A stretch of DNA of 64,000 bases from an uncultured Pseudomonadales bacterium (GTDB lineage Bacteria; Pseudomonadota; Gammaproteobacteria; Pseudomonadales; Azotimanducaceae). This document shows positions 1 through 8,038 of the stretch, one piece after another. The translations under genes were made by a program, and so were the position numbers. Location: positions 62,001-126,000 of the forward strand of contig CAKZWF010000031.1 in assembly GCA_937921865.1 (NCBI GenBank), read 5' to 3'. The stretch's first letter is position 1. The number at the start of each line of letters is the position of its first letter. The notes beneath the pieces are model-generated. The model saw only the letters and a list, made by a program, of their open reading frames with translations. It searched no databases and was not told where the DNA came from.

Positions 1-835
1 CAAGACCGGGCACTTTCGCGGTTCGGGCGCTGATCATCAGATGAGATGCAGCAGGCAGGACCTCGACGATTTTTCGATAGCGCAGCTGTGCCTTCGCTTC
101 CAGATCGCTGAGCGGGACCTCCACGCTGCGCTCGCTGCCACCGTGGGAAATCACCACAGACAGTTCTGGGTGGAGATGCGCGCCATGCAGCCAGTCATGA
201 ACCTGGTTGTACAGCTGCTGTTCGGTATCAGCCGTGTGCAGTGGATCAAAGCGGGTTTTGCTGACAAACCGGTCGGTGATGACGTTGACCCAGCCATCGA
301 TGAGATTACTGACTCCGCAGTCGCGGATTTCTTCGGCGCGAATTCGTTTAACTTCGTCACCTACGGATAACTCGGTAAGCACAGAGTGCTGCAGGTGAAT
401 GTCGAGGTAGTAAACAGCCGCCGGCGCGGCATTTTCTGCGAGTGCTGCCACCGCGCTGTCGACAAAACCTTTGATCGTGAAGCCGGCTTCCTGAGCGATC
501 CCGAGCAGAACACCGAGCTGATCTCCGCTCAGGTTGCCCGGCACGGCGAGGACCAGCTGGTCGTCGCACAGCTGCTGAAGCTCTTTCAGGTGCAGGTACA
601 CCAGATCAGCATTGTTGGTGGCCGCCCGGCTTGGCTGACTTAAGGGTTCAGCGTTGAGCTTGGCAAAGTACTGCTGATTTGCCTGACGCGGAAACAGGCG
701 AAACTCCCGTCTTGCCGCCTCACCAAAAGACAGGTCCTGGTCACTGACAATGGCCATCGCTGGAGCGTGATAAAGACGCTCTGCATTCTGGTAGAGGGTC
801 AGCTCAAAATCGTTGAGCTCTAAGATTGCGGTCAC
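1..835 (-). CDS. Degenerate actin/Hsp70-fold protein, C-terminus outside the window
   Basis: Partial gene with 278 codons visible, running off the left edge. The GTG start overlaps the stop of the upstream ExbB-like gene as GTGA, so the two are translationally coupled. Around residues 95-135 the pattern LVLAVPGNLSGDQ...AGF.IKGFVDSAVAALA matches the Hsp70 segment that runs from VxxVPAxF to the PTAAALA helix. The phosphate-binding loops of the family look lost: the N-terminus is LELNDFELTLY where Hsp70 has DLGTTNS, and the later loop is YYLDIHLQHSVL where Hsp70 has YDLGGGTFD. The fold assignment is inferred from these patterns. ATP hydrolysis is doubtful. It is probably cytoplasmic and may cap or regulate the membrane complex encoded upstream. 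Confidence 0.7.
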   Translation of the reverse strand, partial: MTAILELNDFELTLYQNAERLYHAPAMAIVSDQDLSFGEAARREFRLFPRQANQQYFAKLNAEPLSQPSRAATNNADLVYLHLKELQQLCDDQLVLAVPGNLSGDQLGVLLGIAQEAGFTIKGFVDSAVAALAENAAPAAVYYLDIHLQHSVLTELSVGDEVKRIRAEEIRDCGVSNLIDGWVNVITDRFVSKTRFDPLHTADTEQQLYNQVHDWLHGAHLHPELSVVISHGGSERSVEVPLSDLEAKAQLRYRKIVEVLPAASHLMISARTAKVPGL

Positions 836-1635
836 AGGTCTCGCACCTGCATGTGACGGAGCAGACGCTGATCACAATAGGTCTGGGTGTCCAGCACCAG
901 ACGTTCCTGGATCAACTGCAGCTGATGCATCAGGAACATGATGATGATGCTGATCACCAGTGCGACGAAGGTGGAGTTAAAGGCGACACCAAGGCTCGCT
1001 GTCACCCCGGCGATATCTCCTTCAACTGCCTTGTAGGCCTGACCCAGCGCATCGCCGATACCGCGTACCGTGCCGATGAACCCTATCGACGGAATAGCCC
1101 AGGCAATGTAGCGGACCATGGATAGTTCGCTGTCGAGTCGATCCTGTTCGGTTTCACAGACCGCTCTGACCGCCTCAGAGACATCCTGGATATTTCGCGT
1201 TGACGCAAATCTTTGTAACGCGGCGGTCAGCGCTCTTGGCAGCAGGTAGTCCTGAGCCTCCGCTGGCAAGGCCTGGATGGCACGAGTGTATTCTCGAGTA
1301 TCCTCAGGCAGCACGCTCATCCCTTCACTCACAGTGATGATGTCCTGGCTGAGGAGGCTGCGCTCGCGCAACCCGTTGCGGCCTTTGTAGCCCATGATCG
1401 CAATGGCCCAGAACATCAGTATCAGACACGACTCCTGCTCGTAGTTCTGCAGAACGACATAGAGACTGCGCTCCTGAATCACTTCCTGGCCGGCCGCGGC
1501 CTGCGCTGCCTGAACCTCGAGAATGGCTTCGGCATTGGGTCTGATCGCTGTGACGTAGACCAGGTGAATGAGGATCACGGCGATGACGAGGGCGCCGACC
1601 TGATAAATAAACTCGAATGGAAGCTGTTGTTTCAT
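832..1635 (-). CDS. MotA/TolQ/ExbB-family proton-channel-like protein
   Basis: Protein of 267 residues with an N-terminal membrane segment (residues 11-29), a second near residue 75, and a C-terminal pair. The signature is IPSIGFIGTVRGIGDALGQA followed by GVTASLGVAFNSTFVALVIS, typical of MotA/TolQ/ExbB subunits that form the inner-membrane proton channel. The ATG at 1635 is preferred because it starts just beyond the stop of the upstream gene, while a longer reading would overlap that gene. The family normally works with an ExbD/TolR partner. None is encoded beside it, and the canonical exbBD pair of this window lies 40 kb away. It probably energises the other products of this cluster; that role is inferred. 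Confidence 0.85.
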   Translation of the reverse strand: MKQQLPFEFIYQVGALVIAVILIHLVYVTAIRPNAEAILEVQAAQAAAGQEVIQERSLYVVLQNYEQESCLILMFWAIAIMGYKGRNGLRERSLLSQDIITVSEGMSVLPEDTREYTRAIQALPAEAQDYLLPRALTAALQRFASTRNIQDVSEAVRAVCETEQDRLDSELSMVRYIAWAIPSIGFIGTVRGIGDALGQAYKAVEGDIAGVTASLGVAFNSTFVALVISIIIMFLMHQLQLIQERLVLDTQTYCDQRLLRHMQVRDL

Positions 1636-1645
1636 AGGCCTTAGG

Positions 1646-1912
1646 TCAGATGTCCACGGGAAATGAGACTGCAAAGTCTTCGGATATATCCTCGGTGGGA
1701 ATGAATACTTCCGAGGAGCTGGCGGCTTTGTCGCTGTCAGATTGATCTGGTTGCGAGCTGGCTTCTGATTCAGGCTCGCTGGTGGTTGCTGATTGTTCTG
1801 CTTCTGCTGCGTTCACCGTGCCGCTGATCATCCATCCGGTCAGCAAAGTGACCAGCAGCACGGCGAGCGGTCCTCTGCGCGCGGGCAGGGGGTTTGACAG
1901 GGATCTGTTCAT
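1646..1912 (-). CDS. Small exported acidic protein
   Basis: Protein of 88 residues with an N-terminal basic stretch, a hydrophobic segment (about residues 16-32) and a plausible signal-peptidase site after VNA. This could be a cleaved signal or a single membrane anchor. The mature part is acidic low complexity (E, S, D, Q), ending in a more ordered tail, EVFIPTEDISEDFAVSFPVDI-like. I recognise no family. It sits where an ExbD/TolR subunit is usually found beside an ExbB gene, but it lacks the conserved aspartate in a membrane helix that ExbD needs. It lies 10 bp upstream of the ExbB-like start and 30 bp downstream of the PEGA/FGE gene. Confidence 0.65.
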   Translation of the reverse strand: MNRSLSNPLPARRGPLAVLLVTLLTGWMISGTVNAAEAEQSATTSEPESEASSQPDQSDSDKAASSSEVFIPTEDISEDFAVSFPVDI

Positions 1913-1942
1913 GATGGCTCCTGATAGTGCCGTGTCTGGGCG

Positions 1943-4012
1943 CTAATTCGATTCTGCAAAGCGGGCAAGCCGGAAACCGACATCCTGCCGGGCATCTACG
2001 CCGTAGTCACGAAATGGAATTCTAAGCTCGGTTATCGTGCCATGCATCCAGCTCGAGCCGCGAATAACCCGATAATCTCCCGTTGCCGGTCCGAGTGGGT
2101 CGGCTGCGGGCGTTGCTTCCGGAATGGCGTAGAAGTCGGTGGTCCACTCCGAAACGTTGCCTGAAAGGTCGTAAATGCCCTTCAGATTTGGTGCAAAAGT
2201 ACCGATTGGTGCTGAAACAATGTGGTTGTCGTTGTAACCGAAAATGATCCGGCCAACGAGGTGGGCCGCAGATCGATCAGCGTAGTTACCATGGCGGTCC
2301 GGCGGCGGCAGGGTGCTGCCCCACGGGAACCTTAAAGGTTGTGCGGCTTCCACCTGGCGCGCAGCCCAGGCCCATTCAGCCTCTGTAGGCAGACGATAAC
2401 CGGTAGCGGCGGGGTTGCTGCCAACAACTTTGCCCTGTTCGGTGCGATAAAACAGCGGTAAGCCTTCCTGCTGCGACAGCCAGTTGCAGTACAGGGCGGC
2501 GCTCTCCCAGCTGACCCGGGTGACCGGTTGATCGTCTTTGTTCAACGCATATTCTTCGAAGCTGCCGGAATCATGGCCCTGCGCAAAAGCTTTGAACTGG
2601 GCGTTGCTGACTTCTGAGGTCCCGAGATAGAACAATCGGGTCATAGTGATTTCGCGCAACGTTTCGTTGGCTCTGCGACCAGGTTGACGTCGGGATGCAC
2701 CCATCGTGAAATCTTCAGGCTGCAGCAGCACCAGTTCCTGGTTGAGCGGCGTCCTGATTACCGGTTTAAGAGCTGCCAGACGGGCTTCTTCAATGGTCAG
2801 CAGGCGAACCTTGACCTCCTGAGCGAAACCGTTGCGGGGGACGATTTCAGTGGTATAGCCAGCGTAGCCAGTGCGCCGGATTTCCAGTTTATGGGCGGCC
2901 GTTGGTAGCCGAATAGTCTGATTGGCACTGCCGCGAAGCTGGCCATCTACGTACAGCTGGGCATCAGCGGGTTCGGCAATCACGACCACTTCGCCGGTAA
3001 GGCGTTGCAGAGCCAGCGAGATATCCAGTTCTTCGTTGCTGGCAACTTCGATGCTGCGATCAACGCGCGCATAGCCGGCTTTGAAAACCTGCAGGCGATA
3101 GCGGTCTTTCGACCGAACCGCCAGTTCCAGCGGGCTTTCGCCTTCAAACTTGCCGTTCAACGTAACGCCCGCACCTGCGGGTATCGTGGTGATCCGCAGA
3201 AGCCCGTCTGCCTGCTGTAACGTCACCGGTTCTAATGCGATCTGCTCCTGGGCGGCAACCAGGATGCGCTGGCGGTGGCTACGATGACCGGGCAGGGCAA
3301 TGCGGATTTCGTGTTCCCCGGTGAGCACCTCGATTGTGCCCGGAGTGGTCACGCCGCTAGGTTCATCATCAATGAAAATTTCCGCTCCAGAGGGGATCGA
3401 CGTGACCGATACGTCCGCCCAATCCGGCAACAACTGCACCGAGATGCTCTGAGGTTGATGCATACCGACGATGTCGACGATGCTTGTTTGTGACTGATAT
3501 CGATCTTTGCTGAAAAACAGTTCCACACCGCCTGCGGGCAACTCCACATCGCGCAACGGAGTAACGCCCAGCTCTTGATCCAGCAGATTGACGCTGGCAC
3601 CGGGTGGGTCAGTGTCGATGCCGACGATGCCGGGCAATTTGGTCAGCAGCAGCGCAAAATTCTGGTTCCTGGCTGAATTGATGGTCAGGGTGGTGTCGAG
3701 TGGCTGGTAACCGACTGCTGTAGCGCTGATCTGATAGTCGCCCTGACGCAGCAGATAAACTCCGCCAAGCTCGAAGCTGAGACCGCCGCTGATGCTGATC
3801 TCGTCTACGGCAGGAGTGAACTCCAGGCGCACAGACTTTGCGGTGAATAGAAACCAGACAATAACCAGTACCGGGATGATCACTGCGATCGCCAGCACCT
3901 GGGCACGGCTCAGCGTTACGGCTTTTTCTTCGACGACTTCCGGCCGCTGATAGCCAACCGGCGCAATGATGTCTGTTTCGTCCTGCGGATGCTGCTCAGA
4001 GCGATTGTTCAT
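1943..4012 (-). CDS. Membrane-anchored PEGA-repeat protein with FGE/SUMF1-like domain
   Basis: Protein of 689 residues starting at ATG 4012, two bases before the stop of the upstream gene. A cytoplasmic N-tail is followed by one membrane helix (about 38-58). Then come tandem PEGA-like beta repeats (about 65-420) with recurring patterns such as G.VY.L..G.Y.I...GY and IPSGAEIFIDDEPSG. A C-terminal formylglycine-generating-enzyme/SUMF1 domain (about 430-686) shows YRLPTEAEWAWAAR, LSGNVSEWT and a final GFRLAR. The usual RGGS stretch reads VIRGSSWMHG, and the paired catalytic cysteines expected there are absent, so enzyme activity is unlikely. A periplasmic binding or peptidoglycan-associated scaffold is a better guess. 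Confidence 0.8.
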   Translation of the reverse strand: MNNRSEQHPQDETDIIAPVGYQRPEVVEEKAVTLSRAQVLAIAVIIPVLVIVWFLFTAKSVRLEFTPAVDEISISGGLSFELGGVYLLRQGDYQISATAVGYQPLDTTLTINSARNQNFALLLTKLPGIVGIDTDPPGASVNLLDQELGVTPLRDVELPAGGVELFFSKDRYQSQTSIVDIVGMHQPQSISVQLLPDWADVSVTSIPSGAEIFIDDEPSGVTTPGTIEVLTGEHEIRIALPGHRSHRQRILVAAQEQIALEPVTLQQADGLLRITTIPAGAGVTLNGKFEGESPLELAVRSKDRYRLQVFKAGYARVDRSIEVASNEELDISLALQRLTGEVVVIAEPADAQLYVDGQLRGSANQTIRLPTAAHKLEIRRTGYAGYTTEIVPRNGFAQEVKVRLLTIEEARLAALKPVIRTPLNQELVLLQPEDFTMGASRRQPGRRANETLREITMTRLFYLGTSEVSNAQFKAFAQGHDSGSFEEYALNKDDQPVTRVSWESAALYCNWLSQQEGLPLFYRTEQGKVVGSNPAATGYRLPTEAEWAWAARQVEAAQPLRFPWGSTLPPPDRHGNYADRSAAHLVGRIIFGYNDNHIVSAPIGTFAPNLKGIYDLSGNVSEWTTDFYAIPEATPAADPLGPATGDYRVIRGSSWMHGTITELRIPFRDYGVDARQDVGFRLARFAESN

Positions 4013-4013
4013 A

Positions 4014-5540
4014 TCAGAACGTCTCAGTACAGCGAATGTCGAGAGGCTGCATATCCGGACGAACCAGCATGCTGGTCCGCACATCGCGGTAACCGTTGCG
4101 GCTGCCGATCAGGGTATAGGCACCTGGTCGCAGAGTGAGCTGTTTGCTATCGAATTTACCGAGTACGCCAACCGTTGACAGTGTGACTTTGGTGGCGCTG
4201 TCGGAACTGAGCGTCACGAGCACCGGAGTTGCGTAGACGCGAATCAGTTCTGAGACCTGACTGATCTGTTCTCCCAGCTGGGTGCCCCGAGGTGCCAGTC
4301 GCTGTGCCCTGGCGAGAATGTCTTTGGCCTGATCGAACAGCTGCGGTGAAGACAGTTTGTCCGGGTTGGCAATGATGTTGGCCAGTGCTGCCTGAGTGCG
4401 ATACTGCTCGTTGGCCCGTTGTCGCCCATCTTTGGCGAACTGGATGTTCGCATCCAGACTCAATACCTGCTCATAGTCGGTAATGGCCTGTTGCCAGTTT
4501 TCGGTCGCTTCTGCTGCAGTTGCGCTCTCCCGCAGTTGGGCAATTCGGGCGACGTCAGTCCCTCTGGAGACCTGCTCGAGTCCGCCGCGGGCAACGCCGT
4601 TGCCTGGATCAAGCCGCAGAGCGGCCTGAAAAGCCTGTCGGGCTTCAGTAAACCGCTTCGCATCCATAGCCGCGAAGCCGTCTGACAGGTGACCGCGGAT
4701 CTGCTCTGCTTTTTTGCCGGCCCGGGCAGCTGAGAGCGCGGGCTGAAGACCCTGTGTCGCCGGGTCGAGTGCTTCAACCTGCAGGTAGACGTCAACAGCC
4801 GGCTGCCAGGCTCCGGCAAGTTCGTGGTTTTTCGCCTGCCGCATCAATATCACGACTTCAGGCAGCAGCTGGGCTCGCTTTAAGCCCGCAAGTGCGGGTG
4901 CGTTCTCCGGGTCAATGGTGAGGGCGAGGTTAAACTGCTCCTCGGCCAGCTGCTGATCAGCCTGATCCAACGCGGTCTGACCATTTGCCAGGGAGTCTGC
5001 AAGTAGCCCGGCGCCGGTATCTATTAGCGCGGCAAGTTCCACTGCGGCTGCGTCGTAGGCTTGCAGCGCTTCGGGGTAGCGTTCATCGAGAAACTGCTCA
5101 TCTCCTTGTGTGGCCAGACTCTTGGCCTCATCGAGTTGCGCCTGGCCCCAGGCTCCCACCTGCATCGTTTCTTCCAACTGCATTTGCAGTTCGACAAATT
5201 CGGCAAGCTTTTCCTGAGCTTGCGCGCGGGCCTGTTCGCGTTGCACCGCGGCGAAGGGCGCAGGGCTGTCGTCGTTGAGTGGAACCTGGGCCGGGGTGCT
5301 CGGCTGCGGGTCAGTTGGGTTTCCGGCGGGCGCGACTACTGTGACGGGCGCATCAGGGTCTGGCTTCACCAGTTCGGGAACCACCAGGAATACAGCGAGC
5401 AGCAGCATGATCCCCACGCCAGCAGCAAGTATCCAGACCAGGTTGCTGAGCGACGGCCGCTGGCCGGGTCTCGCTGAGTTTGTCTGGGTATGGCTTAGGG
5501 GGACCGACTTCGGACGAATCTGGTCTAGGTCGTCACTCAT
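4014..5540 (-). CDS. Inner-membrane TPR protein with PEGA-like C-terminus
   Basis: Protein of 508 residues: a cytoplasmic N-tail rich in Ser/Pro, a membrane helix at 33-57, then a long helical region with TPR-like repeats (two clear ones contain ARQAFQAALRLDPGNGVA and ITDYEQVLSLD). The last 70 residues form a beta-rich stretch ending LRPGAYTLIGSRNGYRDV, which resembles a single PEGA domain. The start overlaps the previous gene's stop as ATGAGTGA, so translation is coupled. Topology places the TPRs in the periplasm. The shared PEGA element with the next gene suggests the two proteins pair or act in the same structure; this is inference. Confidence 0.75.
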   Translation of the reverse strand: MSDDLDQIRPKSVPLSHTQTNSARPGQRPSLSNLVWILAAGVGIMLLLAVFLVVPELVKPDPDAPVTVVAPAGNPTDPQPSTPAQVPLNDDSPAPFAAVQREQARAQAQEKLAEFVELQMQLEETMQVGAWGQAQLDEAKSLATQGDEQFLDERYPEALQAYDAAAVELAALIDTGAGLLADSLANGQTALDQADQQLAEEQFNLALTIDPENAPALAGLKRAQLLPEVVILMRQAKNHELAGAWQPAVDVYLQVEALDPATQGLQPALSAARAGKKAEQIRGHLSDGFAAMDAKRFTEARQAFQAALRLDPGNGVARGGLEQVSRGTDVARIAQLRESATAAEATENWQQAITDYEQVLSLDANIQFAKDGRQRANEQYRTQAALANIIANPDKLSSPQLFDQAKDILARAQRLAPRGTQLGEQISQVSELIRVYATPVLVTLSSDSATKVTLSTVGVLGKFDSKQLTLRPGAYTLIGSRNGYRDVRTSMLVRPDMQPLDIRCTETF

Positions 5541-6786
5541 CTACAGGTTCGGGTTCAACAACAGGTTCTGGAAGTCCGAGATCAGCAAAGTACATTCTTC
5601 TGAGAATGCCGCGGAGTTCTTCGTACTGCTCATCTACAGTGCCCTGCAATCGTACCGACTGATTTTCCAGCTCAATGGTGTAGGGGATGATTTCTGCCTC
5701 GGCTGCTGCGCCGACTTCCTCCAGAACTTCTGCGTGGATGGCTGCCTCGGCTTTCTTGGAGATTGCGCTTTTCATCAGCATCGCCCCGCTGATGATGCTG
5801 ACCAGACCGCTGGTGTTGACATAACTGTTGTTGCTCTCGCTCATGGCCGCAATGCCGCCAATGATTGCTACAGCTCCGCCAATGGTGCGTGCCCGGGATT
5901 GCTGTTTGAGTTCTTTCAGCGCGATGGCTTCTTCATAAGTCGCGCGCCGCCAGTTCTGATATGACGGATACATGCCACGTTGATAGGTTTCGAAGTATTC
6001 ATCCAGGGTGTCGATGAACAGATACTCACGTTCCCGGACCTGTCGAACTCTGGCCAGCATCGGGTCGTCTTCCGCCGGAAGTCGTCTCAGAACGAAATCT
6101 CCTGCTGCGTCTTCTTCGATATGGTCAGCGAATGCGTCCGGAGCAAAATCCTGTGCGAACTTCATCTCGGCGGTGGCTCGGATTGCATGGATGTCTTCCG
6201 GAGACAGATTCTTGCGATATTCGAGCATGTCATCTGCGAGGTTCTTGTAGACGGTCTGAAACGGATCCACGTCGGGCGGAATGCCTTCGCTGTAGGCATA
6301 TTTACTGGCCAGCGCTTGGTAGGGTTTGCTGAACCAGACATTGCCTGTGGCGTCGCTGACGGTCAGTTCGACTTCCATACTTTCACCGTCAGAATGCAGG
6401 ATTTTTCCACTGACGCTGACGTCAACGGCATGGGTAACACGTGGAACAACGCGTACTGCTCCCCAGTTGCCAGTGCTCTGTAACAGGTTTTTAGCAAAGT
6501 AGGGCATGTAGTTGGCTTCAGCGCGACGGATTTCCGGCTGGATCAATGCTTCGATCTGTTCGTCGTAGGTTTCAGGTACGTTCGGGTCGAACACCGCGAT
6601 ACCAATATCGAGCAGTTCGTGCTCCGGCTGATCCCAGCCGATCTGTTCCGGTGGCGTCATGTCCACTACCCTTACTGTCTGGGACACGCAGCCTGCCAGC
6701 AGCAACAACGCGGTCGACAGCGCAGCCAGCCGGTAGCCACACAGGCTTCGCCGTGCACGGCTGTTGTCGGTGGTTAGTGCGGTCAC
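5533..6786 (-). CDS. Predicted lipoprotein of unknown family
   Basis: I place the start at GTG 6786, giving 417 residues, because GAGG lies 8 nt upstream and the resulting N-terminus is a clean lipoprotein signal (LLLLAGC, lipid cysteine at about 33). An ATG at 6882 would add 32 unusual residues and overlap the upstream gene. The mature protein has a beta-rich N-terminal half, a charged helical middle, and two Gly/Ala-rich hydrophobic stretches (about residues 280-325) that could embed in or traverse a membrane. No domain is recognised. The N-terminal part has a feel of envelope-stress or assembly lipoproteins, but I would not assign it. Confidence 0.7.
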   Translation of the reverse strand: MTALTTDNSRARRSLCGYRLAALSTALLLLAGCVSQTVRVVDMTPPEQIGWDQPEHELLDIGIAVFDPNVPETYDEQIEALIQPEIRRAEANYMPYFAKNLLQSTGNWGAVRVVPRVTHAVDVSVSGKILHSDGESMEVELTVSDATGNVWFSKPYQALASKYAYSEGIPPDVDPFQTVYKNLADDMLEYRKNLSPEDIHAIRATAEMKFAQDFAPDAFADHIEEDAAGDFVLRRLPAEDDPMLARVRQVREREYLFIDTLDEYFETYQRGMYPSYQNWRRATYEEAIALKELKQQSRARTIGGAVAIIGGIAAMSESNNSYVNTSGLVSIISGAMLMKSAISKKAEAAIHAEVLEEVGAAAEAEIIPYTIELENQSVRLQGTVDEQYEELRGILRRMYFADLGLPEPVVEPEPVDE

Positions 6787-6817
6787 TGCATTTGCCTCAT
6801 ATCTACTGCTGTATGTA

Positions 6818-7990
6818 TCAACCGTTTTTATACCGGCGATATTCTTCCCAGAGCTTTTCCTGAAGTTCGGGGTCGGTTTCATTCATGGCCGCTTCGCGCA
6901 ACTGGCGCGCGATGATGTCATCGTCGCGCGCGTCGGGCAGATCAGCTGGTACGTTGGCCTGACTGGTGGGCGCTGGCGGTGCGCTGCGGGCGCGCGGACC
7001 CTGATTGCCGGGAAAAGGCGTTTGGTTATCGGTGCTGGCGTCGCCGCCGGTAGGTTCTCCGCCGCTGACGCCGCCGCCGCTCGAGCCCGACCCGGGTAAT
7101 GCAGCAGGTGTGCCGCTGTTGGCCGCTGTTTCATTGGCTCGGGCCTGGATAACCTCGCGCTCGGCGAGAATCTCACCATCAAAATCCTGTAGTGCTTTAT
7201 CCAGTTCACTGTCGCCACCACTGCCTGGTGGCAGGTTGCGTTCGCTCGGCATAGGCGGCATGTTGTTGTTCACGCCGGGGACCTGATTACTGGTTGCCCA
7301 GCCGCCATTACCATCACCGTCTGTGCCGCCCGGCAGGCCAGATTCCCAGGACTCTTCATCGCCGCTGCCACCAGTTCCGCCGGTGCCTTGAGCTGTGCTG
7401 TCGTCTCCCGGGGTGCCGCCCGGCATCCCGCTTTGACCAGGTTGGCCTGGGCTACCTCCAGGCTCGCCAGGCTGACCCGCTGCGCCGCCATCTTCAGGGG
7501 CGGTTTCCCATGTTGGCTGACCACCTGCTCCGGTCCCGTCTTCACTCTCACCGTCCGGCTGGCCGCTGCTGCCTGGCTGGCTCTCGGCTGTTTGTCCTGG
7601 GGTGCCGGGAACACCAGGCACGGTATCGGGCATGTCAGGCGTTCCAGATCCCGATTGGCCGCTGGATGACCCTGACTGTTGGCCGGATTGGCTGCCTGAC
7701 TGGCTGCCTGACTGGCTGCCTGGAACACCAGGCACACTCGGTGGGCTGGAGGGAACACCAGGCACACTCGGTGGGCTGGAGCTCGAGCCGCTGCTCGAAG
7801 TGCTGGAAGAGGACCCGGATTGACCGGAAGGGCTGCTCGGCGAAGACGGGGAACTGCTCTGAGGACCTGACGAACTTGGCGGACTGGGCATGCTTGGCGG
7901 CTGACTGGACGAATTCTGAGAAGAGCACGCCGTGAGCATCAAGATGACGAGAACGCTAAGTATTTTGACTATTATATTGCCCATTTTCAC
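6818..7990 (-). CDS. Pro/Gly/Ser-rich low-complexity lipoprotein
   Basis: Protein of 390 residues with a signal peptide and lipobox LTAC (lipid cysteine at 22). Residues 23 to about 340 are low complexity: S/P tracts, two decapeptide copies SSPPSVPGVP, SGSQ repeats, and collagen-like G-x-P-G patches (GVPGTPGQ, GQPGEPGG). A short charged tail (about 350-390, REAAMNETDPELQEKLWEEYRRY) looks folded or coiled. The region is probably an extended linker or stalk in the periplasm or at the surface. The DNA carries matching direct repeats at 7686-7780, so length may vary between strains. No enzymatic domain is visible. It is co-oriented with its neighbours, 31 bp from the next gene. Confidence 0.75.
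   Translation of the reverse strand: MKMGNIIVKILSVLVILMLTACSSQNSSSQPPSMPSPPSSSGPQSSSPSSPSSPSGQSGSSSSTSSSGSSSSPPSVPGVPSSPPSVPGVPGSQSGSQSGSQSGQQSGSSSGQSGSGTPDMPDTVPGVPGTPGQTAESQPGSSGQPDGESEDGTGAGGQPTWETAPEDGGAAGQPGEPGGSPGQPGQSGMPGGTPGDDSTAQGTGGTGGSGDEESWESGLPGGTDGDGNGGWATSNQVPGVNNNMPPMPSERNLPPGSGGDSELDKALQDFDGEILAEREVIQARANETAANSGTPAALPGSGSSGGGVSGGEPTGGDASTDNQTPFPGNQGPRARSAPPAPTSQANVPADLPDARDDDIIARQLREAAMNETDPELQEKLWEEYRRYKNG
7686..7782 (-). repeat. In-frame direct repeats inside the lipoprotein gene
   Basis: Three 12 bp units (ggctgcctgact type, encoding SGSQ) lie next to two nearly identical 30 bp units that each encode SSPPSVPGVP. Unit lengths are multiples of three, so expansion or loss would keep the frame. 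Confidence 0.8.
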
Positions 7991-8038
7991 GAATCCTGTC
8001 GCCTGAAGCGATCAGCCTAACGTCGCTAACCTGAATGG

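Noticed and set aside
7270-7935. Several ORFs of 90-213 codons in other frames over the Pro/Gly/Ser-rich lipoprotein
   Set aside because: They arise from GC-rich repeats of the real gene; their products are repetitive shadows.
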